Source of the DNA: Halorhodospira sp.
Lineage (GTDB): Bacteria > Pseudomonadota > Gammaproteobacteria > Nitrococcales > Halorhodospiraceae
NCBI GenBank assembly: GCA_007121755.1
Contig: SKJZ01000119.1
Location: forward strand, 1-29,857
Length of the DNA: 29,857 nucleotides
Direction: 5' to 3'
Made by a program: the position numbers and the translations under genes. Shown piece after piece: positions 17,117 through 25,106 of the stretch (positions are counted from its first letter, which is position 1; every line of letters starts with the position of its first letter). The notes below the pieces were generated by a model. That model made no database searches, had not been told where the DNA came from, and was given only the letters and a program-made list of their open reading frames with translations.

Positions 17117-18289
17117 ATGAAGAGCATGTTCAGCACTTGGTTCACCGCTCTGGCCCTTCTTCTCGCCACCACCACGGCCCAGGCCACGCAGCAGTGGGGC
17201 ACCGGACTGGCCGAGGCCATTCCTACTCCGGACCCGCCCCGTATCGGCGCCCCCAGCTACATCCTGGTGGACATGCATAGCGGGTACGTGCTGGCGTCCC
17301 GTGACGCCCACGAACCGTGGGAGCCAGCGAGCCTGGTGAAGATGATGACCGCCTATGTTGTCTTCAACGAACTGAAAGCCGGGCACATCAGTCTTGATGA
17401 CGAGGTCCCCGTGAGTGAGCGTGCATGGCGCGCGCCTGGATCACGGATGTTCATTGAGGTCGGCTCCCGTGTCCCGGTGGAAAAACTGCTCATGGGATTG
17501 ATCGTTCAATCCGGCAACGACGCCGCGATCACACTGGCCGAATACGTAGCCGGGGACGAAGAGACCTTCGCCCAGGTAATGAACCAGTACGCCGACCGGC
17601 TCGGCTTGACCAACACCCGCTTTACCAATGCGACCGGGCTGCCCGACCCGGAGATGCAGACGAGCGCCTGGGACTCGGCGCGGCTCGCGCAAGCCATAAT
17701 CGAGGAGTTCCCAGAGTACTACACCTGGTACTCGGTCCGCGCTTATGAGTACGGAGGCATCAACCAACACAACCGGAACCAGCTGCTCTGGCGGGACGAG
17801 AGCGTTGACGGCGTGAAGACCGGCCATACCCAATCGGCCGGATACAACCTCACCACATCCGCCGAACGCGACGGCATGCGGCTGATCGCCGTCGTGCTGG
17901 GCACCAGCAGCGAACGGGACCGCGCGCAGCAGAGCCACCAACTGCTGAATTACGGCTTCCGTTTTTTTGAGACCCACCGCTTATACCGCAGCGGCGAGGC
18001 GCTGACCGAGGCACGCGCGTGGAAGGGCGATCAGGAAAGCGTGGCTCTCGGTGTCGTGGACGACCTCTACGTCACCATTCCACGGCGGCAGTACGACAAC
18101 ATTGCGGCGACAATCTCCATCGACGGACAGGTTGTGGCGCCGGTCTCCGCTGGGCAAGAGTTGGGCTGGCTACGGATTCAACTGCTGGGTGAGACGATCC
18201 ACGAGGCGCCACTGATCGCCCTGGACGATATCGAGGAAGGCAGCATATGGCGGCGCGTATTGGACGACGTCCTGCTGCGCTTCCAATGA
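17117..18289 (+). CDS. dacA: D-alanyl-D-alanine carboxypeptidase (PBP5/6 type)
   Basis: Removes the terminal D-Ala from pentapeptide stems in the periplasm. The protein has 390 aa. The frame is open upstream inside rlpA, but the ATG at 17117 begins a clear signal peptide (MKSMFSTWFTALALLLATTTAQA), which fixes the start. Active-site motifs are S72-LVK75, S132-G-N134 and K234-T-G236. The C-terminal beta domain ends in an amphipathic segment (SIWRRVLDDVLLRF) that should anchor it to the outer face of the inner membrane. The 64-nt gap after rlpA has only a distant GGGAGA as ribosome site. Confidence 0.96.
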   Translation: MKSMFSTWFTALALLLATTTAQATQQWGTGLAEAIPTPDPPRIGAPSYILVDMHSGYVLASRDAHEPWEPASLVKMMTAYVVFNELKAGHISLDDEVPVSERAWRAPGSRMFIEVGSRVPVEKLLMGLIVQSGNDAAITLAEYVAGDEETFAQVMNQYADRLGLTNTRFTNATGLPDPEMQTSAWDSARLAQAIIEEFPEYYTWYSVRAYEYGGINQHNRNQLLWRDESVDGVKTGHTQSAGYNLTTSAERDGMRLIAVVLGTSSERDRAQQSHQLLNYGFRFFETHRLYRSGEALTEARAWKGDQESVALGVVDDLYVTIPRRQYDNIAATISIDGQVVAPVSAGQELGWLRIQLLGETIHEAPLIALDDIEEGSIWRRVLDDVLLRFQ

Positions 18290-18302
18290 CGGAGGAGCAG
18301 CG

Positions 18303-19175
18303 ATGACCGTCGAGCCACCCCTCTGCTACCTCAATGGCGAGTATATGGCCCTGGAGTCGGCGCGGATCTCACCGCTGGACCGTGGATTCCTCTTTGGCGA
18401 CGCCGTCTACGAGGTCATTCCGGTTTATGGTGGGGTTCCGTTCCGGCTCGACACCCACTTGGGCCGGCTCACCGCCTCGCTGACGGCGACCCGCATTCCG
18501 GCACCGTTGGACGCCGCCGGCTGGAGGGCGGTCATCGACCGCCTGGTTGAGGCCGAAGGTGGGGGCGATCAGACGGTCTACCTGCAGGTAAGCCGCGGTG
18601 CGCCGCCGAATCGCGACCACGCCTTTCCACAGGAAGCGGAACCGACCGTCTTCGCCATGGCCTCCCCGCTTCCCGACACTTCGGCGCTTCGGGAGCACGG
18701 AGTCGCCGTCACGACCGCCGACGACATCCGCTGGCAACGGTGCGACATCAAATCGGTCGCCCTGCTGGCCAATGTACTGCTACGCCAAGATGCGCTGGAC
18801 CGCGGCGCCCAGGAGTCGGTCTTGGTCCGCGACGACCGCGTGACCGAAGGTTCGGCCAGCAACATCTTTCTGGTGCGCGGCGGCGTGCTAATCACACCGG
18901 AACTGGAGGGCGGCATCCTCTCCGGCGTCACGCGGGATCTCATCCTGGAATTGGCGCGCGCCGGGAACCGGCCGGTGGAGTGCCGGCGGGTCGACGCCGA
19001 AGAGCTAACCGGCGCCGACGAGATCTGGCTGACGAGCTCCACCAAGGAAGTGATCCCCGTCACCCGGCTCGACGGCCGGCCGGTCGGCGGTGGCACGCCG
19101 GGACCGTACTACCGGGACATGCGCGCGTGGTTCGATGAGTACAAGGCCGATTATGCGGAAGGCCGGAGTGCCTGA
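18303..19175 (+). CDS. dat: PLP-dependent D-amino-acid transaminase (fold type IV)
   Basis: A 290-aa fold-IV aminotransferase, most like D-alanine transaminase (D-Ala + 2-oxoglutarate to pyruvate + D-Glu). The catalytic Lys is K150 in CDIKSVALLANVL. Other family marks are SPLDRGFLFGDAVYEV, EGSASNIFLV, the cofactor-phosphate region GGILSGVTRD and the end motif TSSTKEVIPV. It has a GGAGGAG ribosome site at 18291-18297. Its place directly after dacA, whose product releases D-Ala, suggests that freed D-Ala is turned into D-Glu for peptidoglycan or catabolised. Branched-chain aminotransferase or ADC lyase are alternatives in the same fold, but the sequence and context favour Dat. Confidence 0.85.
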   Translation: MTVEPPLCYLNGEYMALESARISPLDRGFLFGDAVYEVIPVYGGVPFRLDTHLGRLTASLTATRIPAPLDAAGWRAVIDRLVEAEGGGDQTVYLQVSRGAPPNRDHAFPQEAEPTVFAMASPLPDTSALREHGVAVTTADDIRWQRCDIKSVALLANVLLRQDALDRGAQESVLVRDDRVTEGSASNIFLVRGGVLITPELEGGILSGVTRDLILELARAGNRPVECRRVDAEELTGADEIWLTSSTKEVIPVTRLDGRPVGGGTPGPYYRDMRAWFDEYKADYAEGRSA

Positions 19176-19815
19176 GGCCGGTCCCGCCGCCACCGCTGGG
19201 ATCGTCACACGCCGCCTCGGCCTCCGCGCCTACGCCTCCACTTGGGAGGCAATGCGCGAGTTCACCGACTCGCGCACCGGGTCGACCCCGGACGAGTTGT
19301 GGCTCCTCCAGCACCCACCGGTCTTTACCCTGGGGCAAGCCGGCCGGCGTGAACACATCCTCAACCCCGGAGAGACGCCGGTCGTCCAGACCGATCGCGG
19401 TGGCCAAGTCACATGGCACGGCCCCGGACAGATCGTCGCCTACGCGCTGATCGACCTGCACCGCCGCGGCCTCGGCGTACGGCGGATGGTCAGTGCCCTG
19501 GAAGAGGGCGTCACCCGGCTGCTGGCCGATTACGGCATCTCCGCCCACACGCGGCCGGACGCCCCCGGGGTCTACGTCACGCGGAGGAAGGTGGCGGCGC
19601 TGGGGCTGCGCGTCCGCCGGGGCCGCAGCTACCACGGCCTCGCCCTCAACATCGACAACGAGCTGGAACCCTTCACCCGGATCAACCCGTGCGGGCACGC
19701 CGGGCTGGAGACCACTCGGCTGCGTGATCTCGGCGTGGACACGCCCCTCGACCGGCTGGAAGATGAGCTGGCCGCCCATCTGCGCCGCGCCCTCGGCGAA
19801 AACGAACCTTACTAA
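19153..19815 (+). CDS. lipB: Octanoyl-[acyl-carrier-protein]:protein N-octanoyltransferase LipB
   Basis: Transfers octanoate from ACP to the lipoyl domains of 2-oxoacid dehydrogenases and the glycine cleavage H protein, the first step of lipoate assembly. The 220-aa protein contains TDRGGQVTWHGPGQIVAY, RKVAALGLRV with catalytic K146, YHGLALNI and INPCGHAG with catalytic C180. The K-C spacing equals that of E. coli LipB. The frame extends back to 19090. I choose the ATG at 19153 (AAGG 6 nt upstream, 23-nt overlap with dat); GTG 19168 with GGAAGG is nearly as good. The usual neighbour genes for DUF493 (ybeD) and lipA are missing. Confidence 0.92.
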   Translation: MRKAGVPEAGPAATAGIVTRRLGLRAYASTWEAMREFTDSRTGSTPDELWLLQHPPVFTLGQAGRREHILNPGETPVVQTDRGGQVTWHGPGQIVAYALIDLHRRGLGVRRMVSALEEGVTRLLADYGISAHTRPDAPGVYVTRRKVAALGLRVRRGRSYHGLALNIDNELEPFTRINPCGHAGLETTRLRDLGVDTPLDRLEDELAAHLRRALGENEPY

Positions 19816-19862
19816 CCTTACAAAGAGTATTGGTGCGGTCGCGCTTTCCGGAGAGGGACGGA

Positions 19863-20654
19863 ATGCTCGCTACGTTGATGATCTACTTGGGAGCGGGGGC
19901 CGTGGCAGGGCTGATCGGGGGCTTGTTCGGCCTCGGTGGCGGCGTGGTCATGGTGCCGGTGATGCTCTTTGTCTTCACTGCCCAGGGCCTGCCCGAAGCG
20001 GCCACCATGCACATGGCGGTGGCCAGCTCGCTGGCCATCATCGTCCTCACCTCCCTCTCCTCGGTACGCGCCCACCACCGGCTACGCGGTGTCCTGTGGC
20101 CGGTCTTCGTCCGTCTCGCTCCGGGCATCGTAGCGGGGGCGCTGGCCGGAGCGTGGTTTGCCGACAGCCTCTCCGCCGCCGCGCTGCAGAACGTCTTCGC
20201 GCTCTTCCTGGCGGCCGTGGCCGCGAAGATGGCCCTCGAACTCACCCCCGCGTCCGGACGCCACCTGCCCGGCACCGCGGCGATGACCGCCGCCGGCGGG
20301 GTGATCGGGGCCGCATCAGCGGTGGTCGGCATCGGTGGCGGGACGCTGACCGTTCCGTTCCTCACGCGGTGCGGCATCGCCATGCGGCAGGCGGTGGGAA
20401 CCTCGGCCGCCTGCGGGCTGCCGATCGCCCTGGCGGGAGCGGCCGGCTTCATGCTGACCGGGTGGGGCCAACCCGAGCTTCCGCCCTTCACCACCGGCTA
20501 TGTCTACTGGCCCGCGGTCGGGGGCATAGCGGCGGCCAGTGTAGTCGCCGCCCCGGTCGGCGCCCGACTCGCGCACCGGATGCCCGCTCCCCTTTTACGG
20601 CGGCTGTTCGCCGCGCTGCTGGCGCTGGTCGCGCTACGGCTGTTCCTCGGATGA
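19863..20654 (+). CDS. TSUP (TauE/SafE)-family membrane permease
   Basis: A 263-aa polytopic membrane protein with two homologous halves, each opening with a glycine-rich loop: GLIGGLFGLGGGVVMVPVM near the start and GVIGAASAVVGIGGGTLTVPFL near the middle. This duplicated pattern is the mark of the TSUP family, which exports sulfite, sulfoacetate and other sulfur organics or anions; the substrate here cannot be named. The ATG at 19863 has a GAGAGGGA ribosome site and replaces the longer TTG frame at 19830. It is 47 nt after lipB and convergent with the hydrolase gene. It is followed by the large inverted repeat. Confidence 0.85.
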   Translation: MLATLMIYLGAGAVAGLIGGLFGLGGGVVMVPVMLFVFTAQGLPEAATMHMAVASSLAIIVLTSLSSVRAHHRLRGVLWPVFVRLAPGIVAGALAGAWFADSLSAAALQNVFALFLAAVAAKMALELTPASGRHLPGTAAMTAAGGVIGAASAVVGIGGGTLTVPFLTRCGIAMRQAVGTSAACGLPIALAGAAGFMLTGWGQPELPPFTTGYVYWPAVGGIAAASVVAAPVGARLAHRMPAPLLRRLFAALLALVALRLFLG

Positions 20655-20691
20655 TACGGCCCGGGATACGACACGCCGTCCGGCACCTCAC

Positions 20692-20844
20692 GGGAAGCCC
20701 GAAAAACCGGTGTCCGGGGTGGCGGGGGCGCCCATCCAGGGTGTCGGCCGCCTGGACGGCGGCCGTCAAGCCTCCAGGGAAGGATTCACGGCGTCCCTGG
20801 ATGGGCGCCCCCGCCACCCCGGACACCGGTTTTTCGGGCTTCCC
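20692..20844. repeat. 153-bp element with perfect 50-bp terminal inverted repeats
   Basis: Bases 20692-20741 are the exact reverse complement of 20795-20844, with no mismatch. The 53-nt centre holds a further 8-bp stem, CGGCCGCC-TGGAC-GGCGGCCG (20745-20765). The identical tetramer TCAC abuts both outer ends (20688-20691 and 20845-20848), as expected of a 4-bp target duplication. The right copy contains the stop codon of the minus-strand hydrolase gene. The arms include smaller palindromes (CCGG-TGT-CCGG, GGGCGCCC). It contains no gene. It fills the convergent gap and could be a MITE-like mobile element, a member of a dispersed intergenic repeat family, or a two-way transcription barrier. The ends lack U-tracts, so it is not a standard terminator. 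Confidence 0.9.
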
Positions 20845-21846
20845 TCACGTCAACGGATAGCGCTCCATCAAATACCCGAGGACATCCTGGGAGACCGCCT
20901 CCGGATTCGCCGTGAGCATCGCCGGCATCGCCTCGCGGCGCAGCCGTATCTCGTCGCCCTCGCGGTAGAAGAACTCCGCTGCCGCCTCGCGGCCGTCATT
21001 GTCCTCCACGGTGAAGCCCGCCCCCGAACCGGGACGGACCCGCGCGAAGGGCGTCCCCGCCGGCAGTTCGTGAAAGTTAAGCCGCTCCAGGTCATCCATC
21101 AGCCTGAGGTCGACGTCGTCGCGGCCGAAACCGAAGGTACAGTTCTCAGGGATCCGGATCGCCCCAACAGTGTGGTAGACGGTGACATCACTCGGACCGG
21201 TATTCGGCAAGCGGACCAGATGGAGGGCGCTGTCCACGAGTTCGGCGGCGTGCTCCGCGGCGCCGGGGCTGCCGGACTGTCCGCACTCGACGGTCACCGC
21301 CGGTGCCAACCGGGCGAAGGCCATCGACTGCACCCCGAGGGGACGGGTGAAGTAGACCACGGTGCGCGAGAAGAGCGCGGCCAAGTGGAGATACGGGGCC
21401 TCCAGGGCATTGACGCAACCGTAGTGGGGATTGATACCGGTGTTGTTGTGAATGTCGATGCTGGCGAAACACCCCCGCGAGCGCATGCGGGCCACCACCT
21501 CGGCGGCCATCCGCCGCTCGTCGGTATCCGCCAGCGTGGTGCCGGGCCAGATGCGATTGTAGTCGGGCTGCCCCGCCAGCCTCCGCCTGCCGGCGCGCGC
21601 CGCCGCGACATTGCCGACAAAGAGGGCGAGGCCGCGCGGCAGCGTCCGCCCCGCATAGTCGGAGAGGACGCGCTGCACCGCCTCCAGTCCGGTGGTCTCA
21701 TTGCCGTGCAGCAACACGGAGACGAATAGCGGCGGCTCACGCGCCCCCTCCAGGAAGAACAGGGTCGGACCGCCCAGCATCGCCTCCATCTCGGTCGCCG
21801 GCGCCGTCAGGAAGCCGTCCGGCAGACTCTCGCTCACTCGCAGCAT
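20845..21846 (-). CDS. Succinylglutamate desuccinylase/aspartoacylase-family zinc hydrolase
   Basis: A 333-aa M14-like zinc carboxypeptidase-fold amidohydrolase. Zinc ligands H47 and E50 (LLHGNE) and H133 (DIHNNTG), the substrate Arg in YNRIWPG (R98) and the general base E187 (VTVECGQ) are present. A C-terminal beta domain follows (about 210-333). Known members cleave N-acyl amino acids such as N-acetyl-Asp or N-succinyl-Glu. No arginine-succinyltransferase genes are near, so AstE is unlikely. I choose ATG 21846 (GGAG 6 nt upstream) over GTG 21852. It follows the GCS2-type ligase by 10 nt and is the last gene of the amgK operon. The substrate is unknown, but it may be the product of the ligase. 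Confidence 0.82.
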   Translation of the reverse strand: MLRVSESLPDGFLTAPATEMEAMLGGPTLFFLEGAREPPLFVSVLLHGNETTGLEAVQRVLSDYAGRTLPRGLALFVGNVAAARAGRRRLAGQPDYNRIWPGTTLADTDERRMAAEVVARMRSRGCFASIDIHNNTGINPHYGCVNALEAPYLHLAALFSRTVVYFTRPLGVQSMAFARLAPAVTVECGQSGSPGAAEHAAELVDSALHLVRLPNTGPSDVTVYHTVGAIRIPENCTFGFGRDDVDLRLMDDLERLNFHELPAGTPFARVRPGSGAGFTVEDNDGREAAAEFFYREGDEIRLRREAMPAMLTANPEAVSQDVLGYLMERYPLT

Positions 21847-21856
21847 GAACACTCCG

Positions 21857-23287
21857 TTACAGCGGCCACCGATGCACCGGCTCGCCCGTGGCGGCCCGCT
21901 CCAGATAGGCCAGCGTCAGGTCGGCCATATCACGGCCGTGACGCTCCACCCAGGCGCTCTGCCAGGCGGCCCCGGTCGCGCCACGGGCCGTCCGCTCGGC
22001 GATGACGTCGAGATAGGGCGCCGCGTCCCCTTCGGCAACGCCCATGCGTGCCAGCCCGCGCCGAGCCGCCGGCAGCAGCCGCTCCTGGATCAAAGCGCCC
22101 AATAGGCCGCGCTGGCCGCCGAACCACTCCACCTCGGCCGCCAACCCGTAACGGGCGGCCTGATAGAAGTTCCGTTCCGCCAAGTGAAACGGCAAACGCT
22201 CCGCCATCGGCGCCGCCTCCGCGGCCAGATCGCAGACAGCGCCGTAGAAGAACGCGGCATTGGCCACCACGTCACGCATGGTCGGCCCGGACGCCATCAC
22301 CCGGTGCTCCATGCGCAGGTGGCACCGCCCCTCCACCACCTCGACCAGCGGCCGGTTCCAACGCCAGATCGTACCGTTATGCAACCGCAGGTGGGCGAGC
22401 TGCTCCGGCGGTGTATCGAAGAGCATCGGCAGCAGGAGCGGATGGTGTTGCCGATTCTCCACGAAGAAATTGTAGAGGGCATCGCGCCCGTAGCCACTGC
22501 CGAACCCGACCCGCGCCAGCGGCCCGGCGCGGTCACGCTCCAGCGCCGTCACCGCCACCGCCTGCTCGAACAACGGAATCCGCGTCTCCTCCCACAGGCG
22601 CCGGCCGAACAGGAAGGGTGAGTTGGCCGCCACGCCAACGGTAGCCGCGGAGAGCACCACGGCCGCGTTAAAGTAGTCCGCGGCCCGTGCCGGAGGCACC
22701 TGGATGTGGAGCTGCAGCGACGTGGTGGCCGCCTCCAGCATCACATCGAAGCGTTCCGTGCTGAGATGCTCTACGCCGTCGATCTCCAACTGCAGCGGTT
22801 GGCGGTTACGCAACGCGAGCACCTGCTCATTGAGCGCCATATAACGCGGCGACGGCGTCATACTGGCCACTGTCAGATCGGATTCACGCAGAGAGGGGAG
22901 GATGCCCATCAACCCGATCCTCGCCCCCTCCTCTCCGGCCGCGGCCTCCGCCACGCCCAATCGCCCCGCCAACTCCGCCTCCAGCCCCGAGAAGGGGCGG
23001 CCGGCCAACGGGTAGACCCCCGTGTTCAGCTCCAAGTTGTAGAGGGCAAGCTCATTCTCGATATGCGGATCGGAGACACGGTCGAGGACTTGCTCATTGA
23101 GCGGTGCCGGCAGGCCTTCCCCATCCACCAGCCACGCCTCCAACTCCAACCCCATCCGCGGATGCTCATCCGCCAGGGAGCCGCTTCTGATCCACTCCCG
23201 CAACAATTCCGTCTCGACTTTCAGGCGGCGGCGAAACTCGGCGAAGTCGTCCCGCGTGAAATGCGTCTGCGCGATCTTCTGCCCCAT
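21857..23287 (-). CDS. GCS2-type glutamate-cysteine ligase-like carboxylate-amine ligase
   Basis: A 476-aa protein of the glutamine synthetase-like GCS2 superfamily, which forms amide bonds between a carboxylate (often the gamma-carboxyl of Glu) and an amine with ATP. Visible signatures are the metal-binding MGLELEAW (E48, E50), ENELALYNLELNT, SLQLHIQVPP, AANSPFLFGRRLWEETR and RMEHR. It differs clearly from the GshA type of E. coli. The ATG at 23287 has a GGAGAGGGGG leader. It begins 3 nt after murU and ends 10 nt before the aspartoacylase-like gene. The amine acceptor is unknown: cysteine (glutathione route) is one option, another amine or a cell-wall peptide another. Confidence 0.75.
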   Translation of the reverse strand: MGQKIAQTHFTRDDFAEFRRRLKVETELLREWIRSGSLADEHPRMGLELEAWLVDGEGLPAPLNEQVLDRVSDPHIENELALYNLELNTGVYPLAGRPFSGLEAELAGRLGVAEAAAGEEGARIGLMGILPSLRESDLTVASMTPSPRYMALNEQVLALRNRQPLQLEIDGVEHLSTERFDVMLEAATTSLQLHIQVPPARAADYFNAAVVLSAATVGVAANSPFLFGRRLWEETRIPLFEQAVAVTALERDRAGPLARVGFGSGYGRDALYNFFVENRQHHPLLLPMLFDTPPEQLAHLRLHNGTIWRWNRPLVEVVEGRCHLRMEHRVMASGPTMRDVVANAAFFYGAVCDLAAEAAPMAERLPFHLAERNFYQAARYGLAAEVEWFGGQRGLLGALIQERLLPAARRGLARMGVAEGDAAPYLDVIAERTARGATGAAWQSAWVERHGRDMADLTLAYLERAATGEPVHRWPL

Positions 23288-23290
23288 TCG

Positions 23291-23959
23291 TTACCCCCTC
23301 TCCTTCCGGCGCGCGCGAAGCGCCTCCAACCGTTCCGGCGTCCCCACATCCTCCCACTCGCCACCGTAGTGCTCCCCGGTCAGACGGCCAGCGGCGGCAG
23401 CGCGCCTGTAGAGCGGAGCCAAAGGGAACCGCCCCGGGCGCGCGCCGTCGAAGAGCGCGGGGCGCACCGCCGCCACCCCCGCATAGGTTAGCGTCCACTC
23501 ACCTTGAAGCTGGACACGGCCGCTCTCCAATGCGAAGTCCCCGGACGGATGCTGCGCCGGATTATCCACCAATACCAAGTGCGCCAACCCTTCCGGCTCG
23601 CGGGGCAGCGCCTCGAAGGAGTAATCGGTCCATACATCGCCGTTAACGACCCAGAACGGGGTCGGCCCCAGAAGCGGCAATGCCCGCAGGATGCCGCCGC
23701 CGGTATCTAGAGCGCCGGGCGGTTCGCGGCTGTAGACGATACGCACTCCGAACGACGACCCATCACCCAACGCCGCCTCGATCCGCCCCGCCAACCACGC
23801 GACGTTGACCACCACGTCGCGGATACCCGCCGCGGCGAGGCGCTCCAAGTGCCACCCGATCAGCGGCTTACCGCCGACTTCGAGCAGCGGCTTCGGGGTC
23901 TCGTCGGTAAGAGGCCGCATCCGCTCGCCCCGCCCCGCCGCCAGAACAATGGCATGCAC
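23291..23959 (-). CDS. murU: N-acetylmuramate alpha-1-phosphate uridylyltransferase MurU
   Basis: Makes UDP-MurNAc from MurNAc-1-phosphate and UTP, bypassing de novo synthesis during peptidoglycan recycling. The 222-aa nucleotidyltransferase has the N-terminal signature LAAGRGERMRPLTDETPKPLL, the metal-binding NGDVW and a terminal EWEDVGTPERL. The start is GTG at 23959, with GGAGG 10 nt upstream. It follows amgK by 5 nt. The pair amgK-murU next to lptD is the arrangement known from Pseudomonas, which supports MurU over glucose- or mannose-1-phosphate uridylyl/guanylyltransferases. Confidence 0.9.
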   Translation of the reverse strand: MHAIVLAAGRGERMRPLTDETPKPLLEVGGKPLIGWHLERLAAAGIRDVVVNVAWLAGRIEAALGDGSSFGVRIVYSREPPGALDTGGGILRALPLLGPTPFWVVNGDVWTDYSFEALPREPEGLAHLVLVDNPAQHPSGDFALESGRVQLQGEWTLTYAGVAAVRPALFDGARPGRFPLAPLYRRAAAAGRLTGEHYGGEWEDVGTPERLEALRARRKERG

Positions 23960-23964
23960 GATCT

Positions 23965-24993
23965 CTAGCCCTCCTCTTTATCGAGCCATGGGAAGAGCGG
24001 CGCAAGGGTCTCCGCCAACTCCGGGTCGGCGGCCACCGCCTCCCGCAGATAACCGATAAAGCGGGGCGCATCCGCCAGATATCCCGGCTTGTTATCGCGA
24101 TAGTGCAAGCGCGCGAAGATGCCGAGCACCTTGAGGTGCCGCTGCACCCCCATCCAGCGGCACTCGGTCAAAAAGTCGCCGAACGAGGGCGGCACCGGCA
24201 GATCGGCCTTTTGCGCCTCGGTCCAATAACGCCGCAACCCCTCCGTAACGAAACTCTCCGGCCAACTGATGAAGGCGTCGCGATAGAGCGACACCGCATC
24301 GTAGGTAACCGGACCGAGGACGGCATCCTGGAAATCGATCACCCCCGGCGCTGGATCGCCGACGAGGAGATTACGGGGCATATAGTCGCGGTGGACGAAG
24401 ACCCGCGGTTGCGACCCGACCCTTTCCACAATGGCGTCGAAGATCCGTTCCACTTCCCGCCGCCGAACAACGGCCAACGTGATTCCCCGGTGGCGCTCCA
24501 GATACCAGACCGGGAACAGCTCCAATTCGGTACGCAGTAGCTCGGCGCTGAACTCCGGCAAGGCGCCGGGGCGGGTGGCCACCTGCCAGCGCAACAGCTC
24601 GGCGGTGGCGGCGTCGAACAACCCACGCGGATCTCTGCCGGGAAGCACGTCCAAATACGTCTCCCGGCCCATATCGGTGAGGAGCAGATAGCCCCGCTCC
24701 AGATCTTGCGCGAAGATCCGCGGCACATTGACCCCCGCGGCCTGCATCAGCTCGGCCACGCGCAGAAAGGCGGCGAGCGATTCGTGCTGATCGGGAGCAT
24801 CCATGGCGATATAGGTCTCATCGCCGACGTGAACGCGGAAGTAGCGCCGAGCGCTGGCGTCAGCGGAGGCCACGGCGAGGCGCGGCCGCGGCGTCCGCAA
24901 CTCCCGGGCACACCACTCCTCCAAGGCCGCGCGGCGCGGATCGGATGCCGTGTTTGATGCGGTGTTGGTTTTCATCCCGCCATTCGGCGTCAT
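23965..24993 (-). CDS. amgK: N-acetylmuramate/N-acetylglucosamine anomeric kinase AmgK
   Basis: Phosphorylates MurNAc (and GlcNAc) at the anomeric carbon, the step before MurU. The 342-aa protein has the aminoglycoside-phosphotransferase fold: N-lobe with DASARRYFRV, hinge LLLTDMG, catalytic loop VHRDYMPRNL (H201, D203, N208) and metal-binding VIDFQDAVLGP (D220). The ATG at 24993 is used; ATG 24975 is possible but has no ribosome site. It leads a tight four-gene minus-strand operon, amgK-murU-GCS2 ligase-hydrolase, and is divergent from lptD with a hairpin between. Confidence 0.9.
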   Translation of the reverse strand: MTPNGGMKTNTASNTASDPRRAALEEWCARELRTPRPRLAVASADASARRYFRVHVGDETYIAMDAPDQHESLAAFLRVAELMQAAGVNVPRIFAQDLERGYLLLTDMGRETYLDVLPGRDPRGLFDAATAELLRWQVATRPGALPEFSAELLRTELELFPVWYLERHRGITLAVVRRREVERIFDAIVERVGSQPRVFVHRDYMPRNLLVGDPAPGVIDFQDAVLGPVTYDAVSLYRDAFISWPESFVTEGLRRYWTEAQKADLPVPPSFGDFLTECRWMGVQRHLKVLGIFARLHYRDNKPGYLADAPRFIGYLREAVAADPELAETLAPLFPWLDKEEG

Positions 24994-25022
24994 CTCGGCT
25001 CAGGATTCAAGAAAAAAGATCG

Positions 25023-25043
25023 AAGCTTCCCGAGAGGAAGCTT
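25023..25043. promoter_or_regulatory. Inverted repeat in the amgK/lptD divergent leader
   Basis: A perfect 8-bp inverted repeat, AAGCTTCC-N5-GGAAGCTT. On the minus strand it is followed five bases later by T6, and on the plus strand directly by TTGC after the arm. It resembles an attenuator or terminator in the amgK leader, or an operator shared by both genes. No clear -10/-35 pair was found for either gene in 24994-25106. Confidence 0.45.
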
Positions 25044-25106
25044 TTGCACTGAGACACAGCCTGTGCCAAGGTAACCCCGCTCGCCCGTGGAGCTTCATCC
25101 CTGGCC

